DNA of 32,878 nt, taken from the NCBI RefSeq assembly GCF_030378065.1, contig NZ_JAUCGJ010000053.1, positions 1 through 32,878 of the forward strand, written 5' to 3'. The first letter of the stretch is position 1. Each line of letters opens with the position of its first letter. Below are positions 1 through 8,000 of the stretch, piece after piece. Origin of the DNA: Candidatus Venteria ishoeyi (GTDB lineage: Bacteria > Pseudomonadota > Gammaproteobacteria > Beggiatoales > Beggiatoaceae). The notes below the pieces were generated by a model, which searched no databases, had not been told where the DNA came from, and saw only the letters and a program-made list of their open reading frames with translations. A program made the position numbers and the translations under genes.

Positions 1-66
1 ATTGATAACTGGCCCATTGGTTTTTTTGATGAATGGGACAATCAACTGGATAAATTATTATGGTAA
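1..66 (+). CDS. C-terminal tip of a DUF3696-type AAA ATPase (partial)
   Basis: Only the last 21 codons are inside the window, ending in TAA at 64-66. The visible peptide contains the block WPIGFFDEW followed by a leucine-rich end (LDKLLW). This resembles the C-terminus of ATPases with a DUF3696 tail, where a WP-GFFD block close to the stop is typical. Such ATPases often sit next to DUF262 genes, and one lies immediately opposite here. The call rests on a very short peptide and on context. The gene converges on the DUF262 gene, whose open frame overlaps it completely. Confidence 0.5.
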   Translation: MDNWPIGFFDEWDNQLDKLLW

Positions 67-1015
67 ATTTCTCTATTTTCAATGAACTGTCGTTACCACT
101 GCAAGCACATACTGCACAGGCTAATTTATTTTTTGTTTTATCCACAAATGAACGACTGAATTTATGATCTTTACCTAAAATCTGTTCAGAAAATTCTAAT
201 ACCTTGATGAGCTTATTTTTAAGAACATCTAGTTCATTTTTATTTTTCTTATCAATTGCTTCCATTGCAGAATCCAAAAATTCGTGCATGGTTGTAAATT
301 CTATCGTTAATATTTTAAAGGCAATAAAGCGTAAGACGAGTTCTTGCCCAGCCATTCTTTTGTTAGATATGCCAACAATACGTTTGAAAATAGCATCTTC
401 AACAAGTTCTGATAGGAACTTAACCCCGCTAGCAGAGACCTCACCATTGCCTTCTTGATTTAGTGCTTGTCTAATTTCCTGTGCATTCAAAGATAAGCCG
501 CCCGTATTAATGCGATTGAAAATTGAATATCTGACTTTTTTTGGGGTTTGGGCTTCAATTTGATAGGTCACAAATTGAGTATCGTCAATGGTTCGCTGTA
601 ATGGCCTGTCTAAGTCTGTATATTTTTTTCCATTTAGATGAGTTAAAAACTCCAGGTTTTTTAATTTAATATCTTTTTTTACAAAAAATCGTTTTATTGT
701 AGACAATCGTTGTAAGCCATCAACAACCAACCATTTGTCTGGATTACTGACATCAAAATAGAAGATGGGCAAGGGTAATTTTAATAAAACTGATTCAATT
801 AATTTGCTCATTTTATTAATATCCCATAAATTGGCATGACGTTGAAAATCTGGACAAAGATCAATTTCATCATGTTCCAAGCGTTTGATTAAAGAAGGTA
901 ACAAGATAGTCGCATTAGTTATTTTTATATCTTTGGTGGAAAATGGGTTGGTAATATCTACATCATCTCTACCAATATCATCATCTGTTTGTTCAATAGC
1001 GTCTGTATTTGTCAT
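1..1015 (-). CDS. DUF262 (GmrS-like N-terminal) protein, partial and probably altered at its 3' end
   Basis: The frame opens at an ATG at 1015, 30 bases after the holA stop, and stays open to the window edge, so no stop is seen. Family motifs are clear: PDFQRHANLW near residue 55, a kLIESVLLKLPLPIFYFD-like stretch, VVDGLQRLSTI (the DUF262 DGQQR motif with L for the first Q), and NRINTGGLSLNAQEIRQAL. DUF262 proteins, including the GmrS half of the GmrSD modification-dependent restriction enzyme, bind or hydrolyse nucleotides and are frequent in defence islands. Up to about residue 298 (KTKNK) it looks normal. After that, where the family usually continues with an NKALFE-like block, the reading becomes unrelated (ACAVCACSG...) and overlaps the opposing gene. 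A 3' deletion or rearrangement near positions 67-125 is likely. The gene is visibly AT-richer than holA, which suggests transfer. Confidence 0.8.
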   Translation of the reverse strand, partial: MTNTDAIEQTDDDIGRDDVDITNPFSTKDIKITNATILLPSLIKRLEHDEIDLCPDFQRHANLWDINKMSKLIESVLLKLPLPIFYFDVSNPDKWLVVDGLQRLSTIKRFFVKKDIKLKNLEFLTHLNGKKYTDLDRPLQRTIDDTQFVTYQIEAQTPKKVRYSIFNRINTGGLSLNAQEIRQALNQEGNGEVSASGVKFLSELVEDAIFKRIVGISNKRMAGQELVLRFIAFKILTIEFTTMHEFLDSAMEAIDKKNKNELDVLKNKLIKVLEFSEQILGKDHKFSRSFVDKTKNKLACAVCACSGNDSSLKIEKFTIIIYPVDCPIHQKNQWASYQ

Positions 1016-1045
1016 TTTTGATTTTCTATTTCGTTAAAGACTTCT

Positions 1046-2074
1046 TTAAATAGTATCCATCAACCTACCACCAGCGACCTTCAACCCCAGTTGCATCAGT
1101 TCATCCCAGGTATTACCGGGTTCTATGCCTTTTATGATACGGTCAATGTAGAGGCTGTGTTGTAAGCATTGATACCAGTAATTCACTTGTGCAGAACGGG
1201 ATAAGGCTTTTTTTAAGGGGGCCTGCTGCATTTTCCAGACCCGTAATTGGGAAAATACACTGTCCAGTGAGCGCCCCTGTTGTCTGGCAAGTGCCAACTG
1301 ACATAAAATCTGGATTTTCTGTTCCAATAAACTGCTGATAAAAATGGCTTCTATGCCTTCTTGCTGTAATTTTGCTAACTGCCGCGCCACACGCCGCTGA
1401 TTACCGCTTAATACCGTATCCAGCCATTCAAATACGCCAAAGCGCGCATGATCGGTGACAGCTTCTAAAATTTGCTGGGCATCAATTGTTTGTTGTGGAT
1501 ACAGCAGCGCAAGTTTTTCAATTTCTTGATTGGCTGCCAATAAATGCCCTTCACAGCGTTGTGCAATCAGGTTAATGGCATCGGCACTGGCTTTTAAGCC
1601 CTGTTTTTGCAGGCGCTGGGTAATCCATTGCGGTAAACGTCGGGCTTCTATAGGGTAGACGCTGAGAATTAAACCATTTTTATCAATGGCTTGATACCAT
1701 TTGGTTTTTTGGTTGGCTAAGGATAATTTCCCGCTGCTTAATAATAATAAATGTTCTGGAGAGGGGTTTTGCAGGTATTGAACTAAGGTTTTTGCGCCTT
1801 CTTTCGATGGGCCTTTATCGCCTAAACGCAGTTCTAATATGCGCCTATCTGCAAACAAAGATAAATTAGCGGTTTCCTCAAGCAATAACGACCAGTCAAA
1901 CTGCTTATCCACCACAAAAACACTGCGTTGGGTAAAACCCTGTGCGGTGGCAGACTGACGAATAGCATCCATGCATTCTTGTTTTTGTAACGGTTCTTCC
2001 CCTGCAATCAGGTAACAGGCGGATAAGGCTTTGTGTTGTAAATGCTGGTGCAGTTGTTCTGCTTTAATTTTCAC
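1046..2074 (-). CDS. holA: DNA polymerase III subunit delta
   Basis: A 342-residue protein of normal HolA length. The N-terminus carries the LIAGEEPLQKQECMDAIR pattern of delta subunits. The middle has the LLLLSSGKL strand and the domain III/collar region (VTDHARFGVFEWLDTVLSGN), where delta usually reads like aRF.vFdLvDa.L.G. HolA is the clamp-loader wrench that opens the beta clamp. It lacks the Walker A motif of gamma/tau, as expected. The ATG overlaps the stop of the upstream gene by four bases (ATGA), so it should be translationally coupled. It is the last gene of the dnaN cluster. In many gammaproteobacteria holA follows lptE instead, so this neighbourhood is unusual. Confidence 0.93.
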   Translation of the reverse strand: MKIKAEQLHQHLQHKALSACYLIAGEEPLQKQECMDAIRQSATAQGFTQRSVFVVDKQFDWSLLLEETANLSLFADRRILELRLGDKGPSKEGAKTLVQYLQNPSPEHLLLLSSGKLSLANQKTKWYQAIDKNGLILSVYPIEARRLPQWITQRLQKQGLKASADAINLIAQRCEGHLLAANQEIEKLALLYPQQTIDAQQILEAVTDHARFGVFEWLDTVLSGNQRRVARQLAKLQQEGIEAIFISSLLEQKIQILCQLALARQQGRSLDSVFSQLRVWKMQQAPLKKALSRSAQVNYWYQCLQHSLYIDRIIKGIEPGNTWDELMQLGLKVAGGRLMDTI

Positions 2075-2676
2075 AGTTGATACAGGCTTAATAAATGGGA
2101 TGTGGCAATTTTCAGCTCATCAAAACTGTTGACGAAGATGATGCTCTGACATTCTCCTAGCAGCAAACTGAGTTCATTGCGCAGTTGGCGTCCGGCATTA
2201 ACATAAGCCAGCAGGTGAGAATAGGCCATATCGCCCAGATGCCGCCTGAGCGTTTGATTATTAATCAGGGTGTCTCTGTCGCCCAGGCCAATGGGGGCAA
2301 AATTTTGCCCGTGGTTAAACCAGACGATACTGGTTCTGCCCAGACGGGCATCATCCATGATTTCCAGCATGGTAATGGCGGCAATCGTGGTTGAGGTAAT
2401 CTCATAAATACGTAATTTAGCCTGGGCGCGTGCCAGCTTTTCATTGGGGCCATCAATGCCCCAGACGTATTCGCGCCCGTGGGTACTTGAATGTACCTGT
2501 GGGTCAAAATAAGACCAGTTTTGCGCGTCCAGCCATTGCGCCAAAGGATCGCGTCCAGGATTACGTGTTGGCCCACTGGTATCCTGAATATTACAGGCTC
2601 CCCCCGTAAATAGCAGAGGCACCGCGCCTTGCTCCATCATTTCTGAGGTCACCAGCATTCGATGTTTTTCTGACAT
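2071..2676 (-). CDS. Unrecognised protein between dnaN and holA, possibly nucleoside deoxyribosyltransferase-like
   Basis: A 201-residue soluble protein without signal peptide or membrane segment. It starts 14 bases after the dnaN stop, with AAGGTG about 12 bases before the ATG, and its stop overlaps the holA start, so it belongs to the operon. Near the N-terminus it reads PLLFTGGACN, then a W/F/P-rich stretch (QNWSYFDPQVH), a charged helix, and SIVWFNHG. That order is loosely reminiscent of nucleoside 2-deoxyribosyltransferase-like folds, where a phosphate-binding glycine loop is followed by a conserved acidic helix and a strand ending in a hydrophobic W/F. This is weak pattern matching, not an identification. 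The gene is real by operon structure and coding bias; the function is unknown. Confidence 0.8.
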   Translation of the reverse strand: MSEKHRMLVTSEMMEQGAVPLLFTGGACNIQDTSGPTRNPGRDPLAQWLDAQNWSYFDPQVHSSTHGREYVWGIDGPNEKLARAQAKLRIYEITSTTIAAITMLEIMDDARLGRTSIVWFNHGQNFAPIGLGDRDTLINNQTLRRHLGDMAYSHLLAYVNAGRQLRNELSLLLGECQSIIFVNSFDELKIATSHLLSLYQL

Positions 2677-2690
2677 AAAATTCTTACACC

Positions 2691-3806
2691 TTATAGCCGC
2701 ATGGGCATGACAACATATTTAATTTCCATGGTATCTTCCGGTGTAATCAGGCAACCATTATTGCTGTTGGTAAAGTGTAATCTGACCATTTCAGTGTCAA
2801 TCACGCTCAGTGCTTCCAATAAATAAGAAACATTAAAGCCCACCTCAAATGCTTCCCCGTCATAGGAGACATCCAATTCTTCTTCCGCTTCCCCATGCTC
2901 AGGGTTTTGTGCGCTGATATTCAGTTGATTGTGATCCAGGCTTAAACGCACGCCTTTGTGCTTTTCGTTGGATAAGATCGCAATCCGGCTCAGCACCTGC
3001 TTAAATAAAGCGCAGGGGATTTCCAGAATGTTATCGGCCTGTGCGGGTAATACGCCCTGATAATCAGGAAAACGCCCATCGATTAATTTGCTGGTCAATA
3101 CTAAATTTGGCAACTCAAAGCGAATATGGCCTGCGGCAATATGAATCTGTACGGGTTCTTCGCTGTTTTCATCCAGAATTTTATTGCATTCCAATACGGC
3201 TTTACGGGGGATAATGATTTGTAATAAATCATCCAGTTCATGATGGGCTTCCTGGTTGGCTAATGCCAGACGGTGTCCATCGGTTGTCACAAAGTGCCGA
3301 TAGGTAGGGGATAGCTCTAATAACAAGCCATTTAAGTAATAACGCACATCCTGTTGCGCCATAGCAAACTGAACCTTGTGAAACAGCGCTTTCAGTTGTT
3401 GTTGTGGCATTGCAAAACTGAAAATTTCATCAATGGTTTCGCTTTCAGGAAAATCTTCCGCAGGCAGGGTAGATAAGCTGAAGCGGCTACGCCCGGATTT
3501 TATGATGACACGATTTTCTTCATTTTCCTGATGAATCTGTATGCTGTTTTCATCGCCCAGTGAACGGCAAATATCAAATAGTTTCTGTGCGGACAGGGTT
3601 GTAGTACCATCCCCCTCTAAAGAAGATTCAATGGGTATAGTGCAGGCAATTTCCAGTTCTGAATCCGTTGCAGTCAGGTGTAGCCCGGTTGTTTCCACGC
3701 GCATTAAGACGTTGGCAAGAATGGGCATGGTTTGCCTGCGCTCAATAATACCCGTGACCATTTTTAAGGAGGGCAGCAGGTTTTTCCTGGAAATATCAAC
3801 GTACAT
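2691..3806 (-). CDS. dnaN: DNA polymerase III beta sliding clamp
   Basis: A 371-residue protein of standard beta-clamp length, made of three DNA-clamp domains. Recognisable blocks are the N-terminal RRQTMPILANVLM, the TTDGHRLAL block of the middle domain, the DGRFPDYQGVLP block, and the C-terminal YVVMPMRL, matching the hydrophobic-cleft MPMRL end of most beta clamps. The ATG is preceded by AGGA at seven bases. It tethers polymerase III to DNA as a ring dimer. The usual dnaA neighbour is absent: upstream is a repeat-containing spacer and then pilE. Downstream genes are an unknown protein and holA, so the clamp and one of its loaders appear co-expressed. Confidence 0.96.
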   Translation of the reverse strand: MYVDISRKNLLPSLKMVTGIIERRQTMPILANVLMRVETTGLHLTATDSELEIACTIPIESSLEGDGTTTLSAQKLFDICRSLGDENSIQIHQENEENRVIIKSGRSRFSLSTLPAEDFPESETIDEIFSFAMPQQQLKALFHKVQFAMAQQDVRYYLNGLLLELSPTYRHFVTTDGHRLALANQEAHHELDDLLQIIIPRKAVLECNKILDENSEEPVQIHIAAGHIRFELPNLVLTSKLIDGRFPDYQGVLPAQADNILEIPCALFKQVLSRIAILSNEKHKGVRLSLDHNQLNISAQNPEHGEAEEELDVSYDGEAFEVGFNVSYLLEALSVIDTEMVRLHFTNSNNGCLITPEDTMEIKYVVMPMRL

Positions 3807-3841
3807 AGAGCATCCTGAATAAAAAAGTCCATAAACTTTTG

Positions 3842-3871
3842 ATTATAGCGATTTTAATACAGGTTTGGTAA
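3842..3871 (-). promoter_or_regulatory. Candidate sigma-70 promoter of the dnaN operon
   Basis: On the minus strand TTACCA (3871-3866) is followed after 18 bases by a perfect TATAAT (3847-3842), about 36 bases upstream of the dnaN ATG. The -10 match is exact and the -35 matches four of six consensus bases. Confidence 0.5.
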
Positions 3872-3879
3872 TTTTTTAT

Positions 3880-3961
3880 ATTTCCCGCAGAGGCGCAGGG
3901 GTGCAGAGAAAAATTTGCAGAGGTTCTAAAATCTCTGTGCCTTTGCATCTTTGCGGGAGAA
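3880..3961. repeat. Imperfect palindromic intergenic repeat
   Basis: The left arm (about 3881-3909) begins TTTCCCGCAGAGGCGCAG and the right arm (about 3932-3960) ends TTTGCATCTTTGCGGGAGA. The reverse complement of the right arm matches the left arm with a few mismatches, so the 80-base segment can fold into one long hairpin. It has no open frame that looks coding. It lies upstream of the dnaN promoter and looks like a dispersed, non-autonomous repeat; only this copy is visible in the window. Confidence 0.6.
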
Positions 3962-4000
3962 AGTTTGACAATTTGATGCTCAAGGCCGCTAAATGCTTTA

Positions 4001-4032
4001 CGGATAACACCCCTTCGGCGGGGTGTTATCCG
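4001..4032. terminator. Perfect 13-bp hairpin between dnaN and pilE
   Basis: CGGATAACACCCC and its exact complement flank a six-base TTCGGC loop. On the minus strand it lies about 78 bases past the pilE stop, so it may end or protect the pilE transcript. Neither side carries a strong T run, so intrinsic termination is uncertain. Confidence 0.45.
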
Positions 4033-4109
4033 TTGGTTTTCCAGGCAATTAATTATCTGAAAGTCTATAGAATTCAGGTTAATTAAGATTTTATGTCAGT
4101 TAAATCTTA

Positions 4110-4601
4110 TTACCAACAATCATCAGTGTCTTCGCCTGCGCCATTAACTGCACTTTTTTGGTTCCGGGAATTTAGAGCCAGACTGGCGCATTCTTTTTCA
4201 TCATCTTTTTTCTGTGCACCCGTTGCAGTTGCTCTGATTGTAAAACCAGCAAGTAATGCGGCGGCATCTGGATCGGCTCCCCCGGAAACGGATTCAACTG
4301 TTAGTTTATAATGCTCATCCAATGAAAGCACATCACCACCAGGTGTAGGAATACTGCAAACCCCCTTGTGTTTACAAGCCAGGTCATTTTCCAAATCAGC
4401 TGTATAGGTATTACCTTTATTGGTATAAAAACTTTCCTGTAACTGTACCAGGGAAGTTAAGGCAACCTTAGCATCGACCCGCTTGGATTTAATAATGTAC
4501 TGTTGAAATTGAGGAATGGCAATCGCCGTTAAAATACCAATCACACCTATCACTATCATAATTTCGATGAGGGTAAAGCCTCGTTGTTTGGTATGTTTCA
4601 T
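4110..4601 (-). CDS. pilE: Type IV pilin, PilE-like
   Basis: A 163-residue prepilin. The leader is MKHTKQRG and the processing site is followed by [22 protein letters not shown], giving the conserved glycine before cleavage, F as first mature residue and E at mature position 5. A long hydrophobic helix follows. The C-terminal half has two cysteine pairs: CKHKGVC mid-protein, and C...C at the very end (DDCW), which could form the D-region disulfide. PilD would cleave and methylate it. It is the last pilus gene of the fimT-pilVWXY1 set, the standard position of pilE in gammaproteobacterial minor pilin clusters. It is separated from pilY1 by nearly 500 bases of repeats, so it may have its own promoter. 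No good Shine-Dalgarno is seen. Confidence 0.9.
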   Translation of the reverse strand: MKHTKQRGFTLIEIMIVIGVIGILTAIAIPQFQQYIIKSKRVDAKVALTSLVQLQESFYTNKGNTYTADLENDLACKHKGVCSIPTPGGDVLSLDEHYKLTVESVSGGADPDAAALLAGFTIRATATGAQKKDDEKECASLALNSRNQKSAVNGAGEDTDDCW

Positions 4602-4614
4602 ATTGTTTAACCCG

Positions 4615-4652
4615 TATTAAAAACCCTCCAGGTATTTTTAATATCTGGAAGG
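4615..4652 (-). terminator. Terminator-like hairpin directly upstream of pilE
   Basis: Read on the minus strand, a 13-bp stem with one mismatch and one G-T pair (arms starting CCTTCCAG and ending CTGGAGGG, loop AAA) is followed by TTTTT. It has all the hallmarks of an intrinsic terminator, but the T run ends only about 17 bases before the pilE ATG. It could end pilY1 read-through, act as an attenuator, or form a stabilising 5' stem-loop on a pilE transcript that starts nearby. Confidence 0.55.
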
Positions 4653-4691
4653 CTTATATTATCCAAACTAAACAACCACCCGCTAAAAGAC

Positions 4692-4955
4692 GGGTGGGTT
4701 AGAGCGTTTGGTGGCTGAAAGCCGAGATACAGGGCAGACAAGCCCTGTTGTTTAGCCCCAACGGGGCGCATTAATATAGCCAGGGGCAACGCCCCTGGAA
4801 TTGTATCCGTGCCATTCACGCCCTGAAAGGGCAGATTAAAATATTACAATCATTTTAACCTGCCCTTTCAGGGCGCAAACGTGTCATTTTCTACCCTGGG
4901 GCGTTGCCCCAGGCTATATTAAAATACCCCTTTGGGGTGTTAGCGCTAAAACCCA
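4692..4955. repeat. Composite nested palindrome (REP/MITE-like) between pilE and pilY1
   Basis: The 4602-5098 spacer contains no plausible gene. Its centre is a large imperfect inverted repeat around about 4845. Each half holds the same series of small GC-rich hairpins in mirror order: GCCCC/GGGGC (4755-4767 and 4926-4938), CCAGGGGC/GCCCCTGG (4780-4798) mirrored by CCTGGGGC/GCCCCAGG (4895-4913), and GCCCTGAAAGGGC (4820-4832) mirrored by GCCCTTTCAGGGC (4862-4874). The GGCTATATTAA link between hairpins is conserved in both halves. A further 7-bp hairpin lies at 4729-4748. This layout is typical of REP-derived or non-autonomous elements. Confidence 0.7.
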
Positions 4956-5066
4956 TATTTTAAGTTTTACCGTTAAACATTAGAGATAAATCTGTTCGTC
5001 TGAAAGGCAAAGGTTTTAACCTTGTGCATGGAAAATAAGGCTTTCTCAGCCTTGATATTGTATATT

Positions 5067-5091
5067 AGAGATGTTGCAGCGCAACATCTCT
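5067..5091 (-). terminator. Perfect 11-bp hairpin just after the pilY1 stop
   Basis: AGAGATGTTGC and GCAACATCTCT flank the loop AGC, beginning eight bases after the pilY1 stop on the minus strand. The bases after the stem are AT-rich but lack a clean T run. It may end the minor pilin transcript or block 3' decay. It could also be the edge of the neighbouring repeat cluster. Confidence 0.45.
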
Positions 5092-5098
5092 ATGTTCC

Positions 5099-8000
5099 TT
5101 ACTCCTGAATCCAGAAAATCTCGGTACCGGTTGCCTTAAATTGCAACGGACCGTCCTTGCCAATATTAAGCAAGCCTTCATCTGTGGATTTCAGAATATC
5201 CAGGCCACCGGTTTTATCCAGTAAACGTACAACACTGGGTGGAATGCCACTACCCGCATCTTCGGAACGATCAGTGTCTTCAAGGTTTTCATCATCACCA
5301 GGGTCATCATTATCTTCATCCAGATTTAATGCCGCACCACCATAACGAATATCAACGGCATAAATTTTACCCCGGCCTTCTGCAACAGTAGACTGGCAGA
5401 TATCCGGGTTGGTATCCGTTTCATTAACGCCAGGTGGTACAAAAGTGCTGAAAAAGACAATGCCACTGACAGTAAAGGGTTGTGACAGACCTTTTTCACC
5501 GGCTTCTTTCAAATCAATAAACCAGCCATGTTTGTGGCGTAAGTCAGCTTGTTCAACATCCAGTTCAACTGTTGCTTCATCACCTTGCTGTAATACATTA
5601 TCTGTTGCGTCATACAAGGCGTCAAAGGCATCATCTGCACCACCATTATCGCGACCATGGGTATAGGTGAAAATACGTGCAGGAGGCCTGCCCGTTTCTG
5701 ATGATTTGGTTAACTCTGCCGTTGAAACTTGATCATTGGGTGGCAAGGAATCAAACACATAGCCCGTTTCGTCCATACGCGCATTACCAATTTCATTGGT
5801 ATTGCCGGTTTTGGGTTCTTCCAGACCCTGCATCGCCCGATCACGCAATACGTAAAAGCGGTTCTGCACCTGCGTACTCAAAGGCGCAGCCCGGTAGCCG
5901 GAACTGATTAATACCATGTCAAAGTTATTATCTGCGGCATAGACCTGATCTTTAAGATGCACCACATCCGGTGGATAGAAGAAACGGCGCTGGTGCGCGG
6001 TTTTATCCGGGTTAGCCAGGATTGCCAAACGTGCGCCCAAACTATTATTGCGTCCACCGCTTGAAGTCAGCGGTTTAACATCAATACGCCAGACCTGACC
6101 CCCCATATCCCCGACATAAATGCGGTTGATAACACCATCACCGGTACGATCAATCAGTGCCAAATCAGAAGGAATAGAATAGTCCATGCCCTCCAGTTGC
6201 AAGTCTGCACTGCTGGTATCATCATTACCCACTTCCCACAGTTTGGCACCAGTTTTTGCATCAACAATGAATAAACCATTACCCATTGATGCCGTAAACT
6301 GATTTTGGACATTATCCTGAGTTGTGACATCATAACCGCCACCGAAGATGACAACATCTTTCTTTTGTCCATCATAATAAATCTGAGCGGGTTTTGGTTT
6401 TGACCAGGTTTGTCCCAGGTTAGCAAAGTCACCTGCCCCCCCCTTAATGGTCCACATCAATTTAGGTGTCTCAGGTACGGTGACATCCAGGGCATAAATA
6501 TAACGCCCACCCCTGCGCGCACCGATAAACAAATAGACGGAATCACCATCTGCCTGTTCAATTTCACCATTACGATTTTTATCTTTAATCAGTACGGATG
6601 CGCCGCCATCAATGCCATAAATGCGTGCGCCTGAATTATTTCTTTTGAGTTCTTTTTGTATGGACAAGAACTCTTTAGGAATAAACATCCATTCTTCCGC
6701 ACCAGTCCCGCTGTTTAACATGCGGATAGCGCCTTCATTGGTGGCGATGAAGACTTTTTTAGTTGATTTGTCATAGGTGACAACCTTAGGCTCAGTATGC
6801 AGCGGGTCACCAAAGCGCCATTCGCGGACACCGGCACTCTCGTCACCGTCAATATAACCCCGCACCCAGTTGATAATCTGATTTTTATCTGTTGTACTGC
6901 TTACGCCTAACATACTCGGGGTAATATCTTCATCATCTAAGTCGGTCAACTCGGTATTAGCAGCGATATTGGTATAGATTTTACGATCACCAGGTGCGGG
7001 AATCATGCTGCCCGCACCGCCTTTGGTGACAGTACCACCATCCGGGTCTGAGTTATTAGGATTCCAGAGGTCTATTGCAGACTCTAAAATATGGTCTTCT
7101 GCATCAGTGATTAAGGCATCTTGTTTATCTAATACATTACCGATGTCACAACCATTTACACCTCCCAGACATAGTTTGTATTTTTTGATATTACCGGACC
7201 AGCTTGCGTCTGTACTGGGTTTAAATAATGAGAAATAGATTTCTTCATCATTAAACAGTTTATTAAAAGCATTCACCGATAAACTAGGGGCGACGAAAGT
7301 GGCTCTTTCTTTTAATACTGCCTGTAAAATCTGGCGGAAGGCGTTAAGCAAATCTGTTGCATTGGAAGCATCATAGAATTTGCCCTGACCTGCATGTGCC
7401 CAGGCTCGCATATAGTCAATACCACTGCTACTGCCCACGCCAAAACCAATGGTATGGGTACGGACATTTTGTATACCGGGCAAGGTATCATCAAAGTCAG
7501 TCTCGGCAAGGTATTTTACAATATCTACGCCGCATTTCTCTTTGCTTGAAGTCAGGCTTTTGGTTTTAGTCCCCATTTCATCTGAAATCGTATAACTAGT
7601 CAGGCATTCACTGATTCCTGCCCATGATTTAATCTTATCTCGTGCGTAGGTTTGGCTGTGGTTTGCTGTACCATCTGTTAAAAATACAATAAAACTGGGT
7701 TGGCAGGCAGAAAATTCAGGCCTGTTATATAATGCCTCGGTATCAGCCCCCTCTAAATCGGAACAGGATTCATACCAATGCGAACTGTCTTTATAGGAAC
7801 CTTCATCTGAATTGCTTGTACAATAAGTGCCGCAACTCCACTTTGAGCGTTCATTTAAGCTGCTGCAGATAGTTTCTCTGGAGCAGGATGTGCTATGGGT
7901 ATGATAATTATCCTCTACCAAACAAGTGTTAGGTCTATAAATTGCACCACCCGTGTAGCTGTTGGGATGACTGACACCATTGGAGTCTGAATAACCCCGG

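Noticed and set aside
138-146. Perfect DnaA box TTATCCACA
   Set aside because: It is single, inside the DUF262 coding frame, and there is no cluster of boxes or dnaA nearby, so it is not an origin.
1034-1049. Short dyad TTAAAGA-CT-TCTTTAA at the holA stop
   Set aside because: Loop of two bases and no T run; too short and AT-rich to call a terminator.
3865-4086. Plus-strand open frame of about 73 codons in the dnaN upstream spacer
   Set aside because: It runs through the palindromic repeat, and the peptide is rich in repeat-derived residues without any domain.
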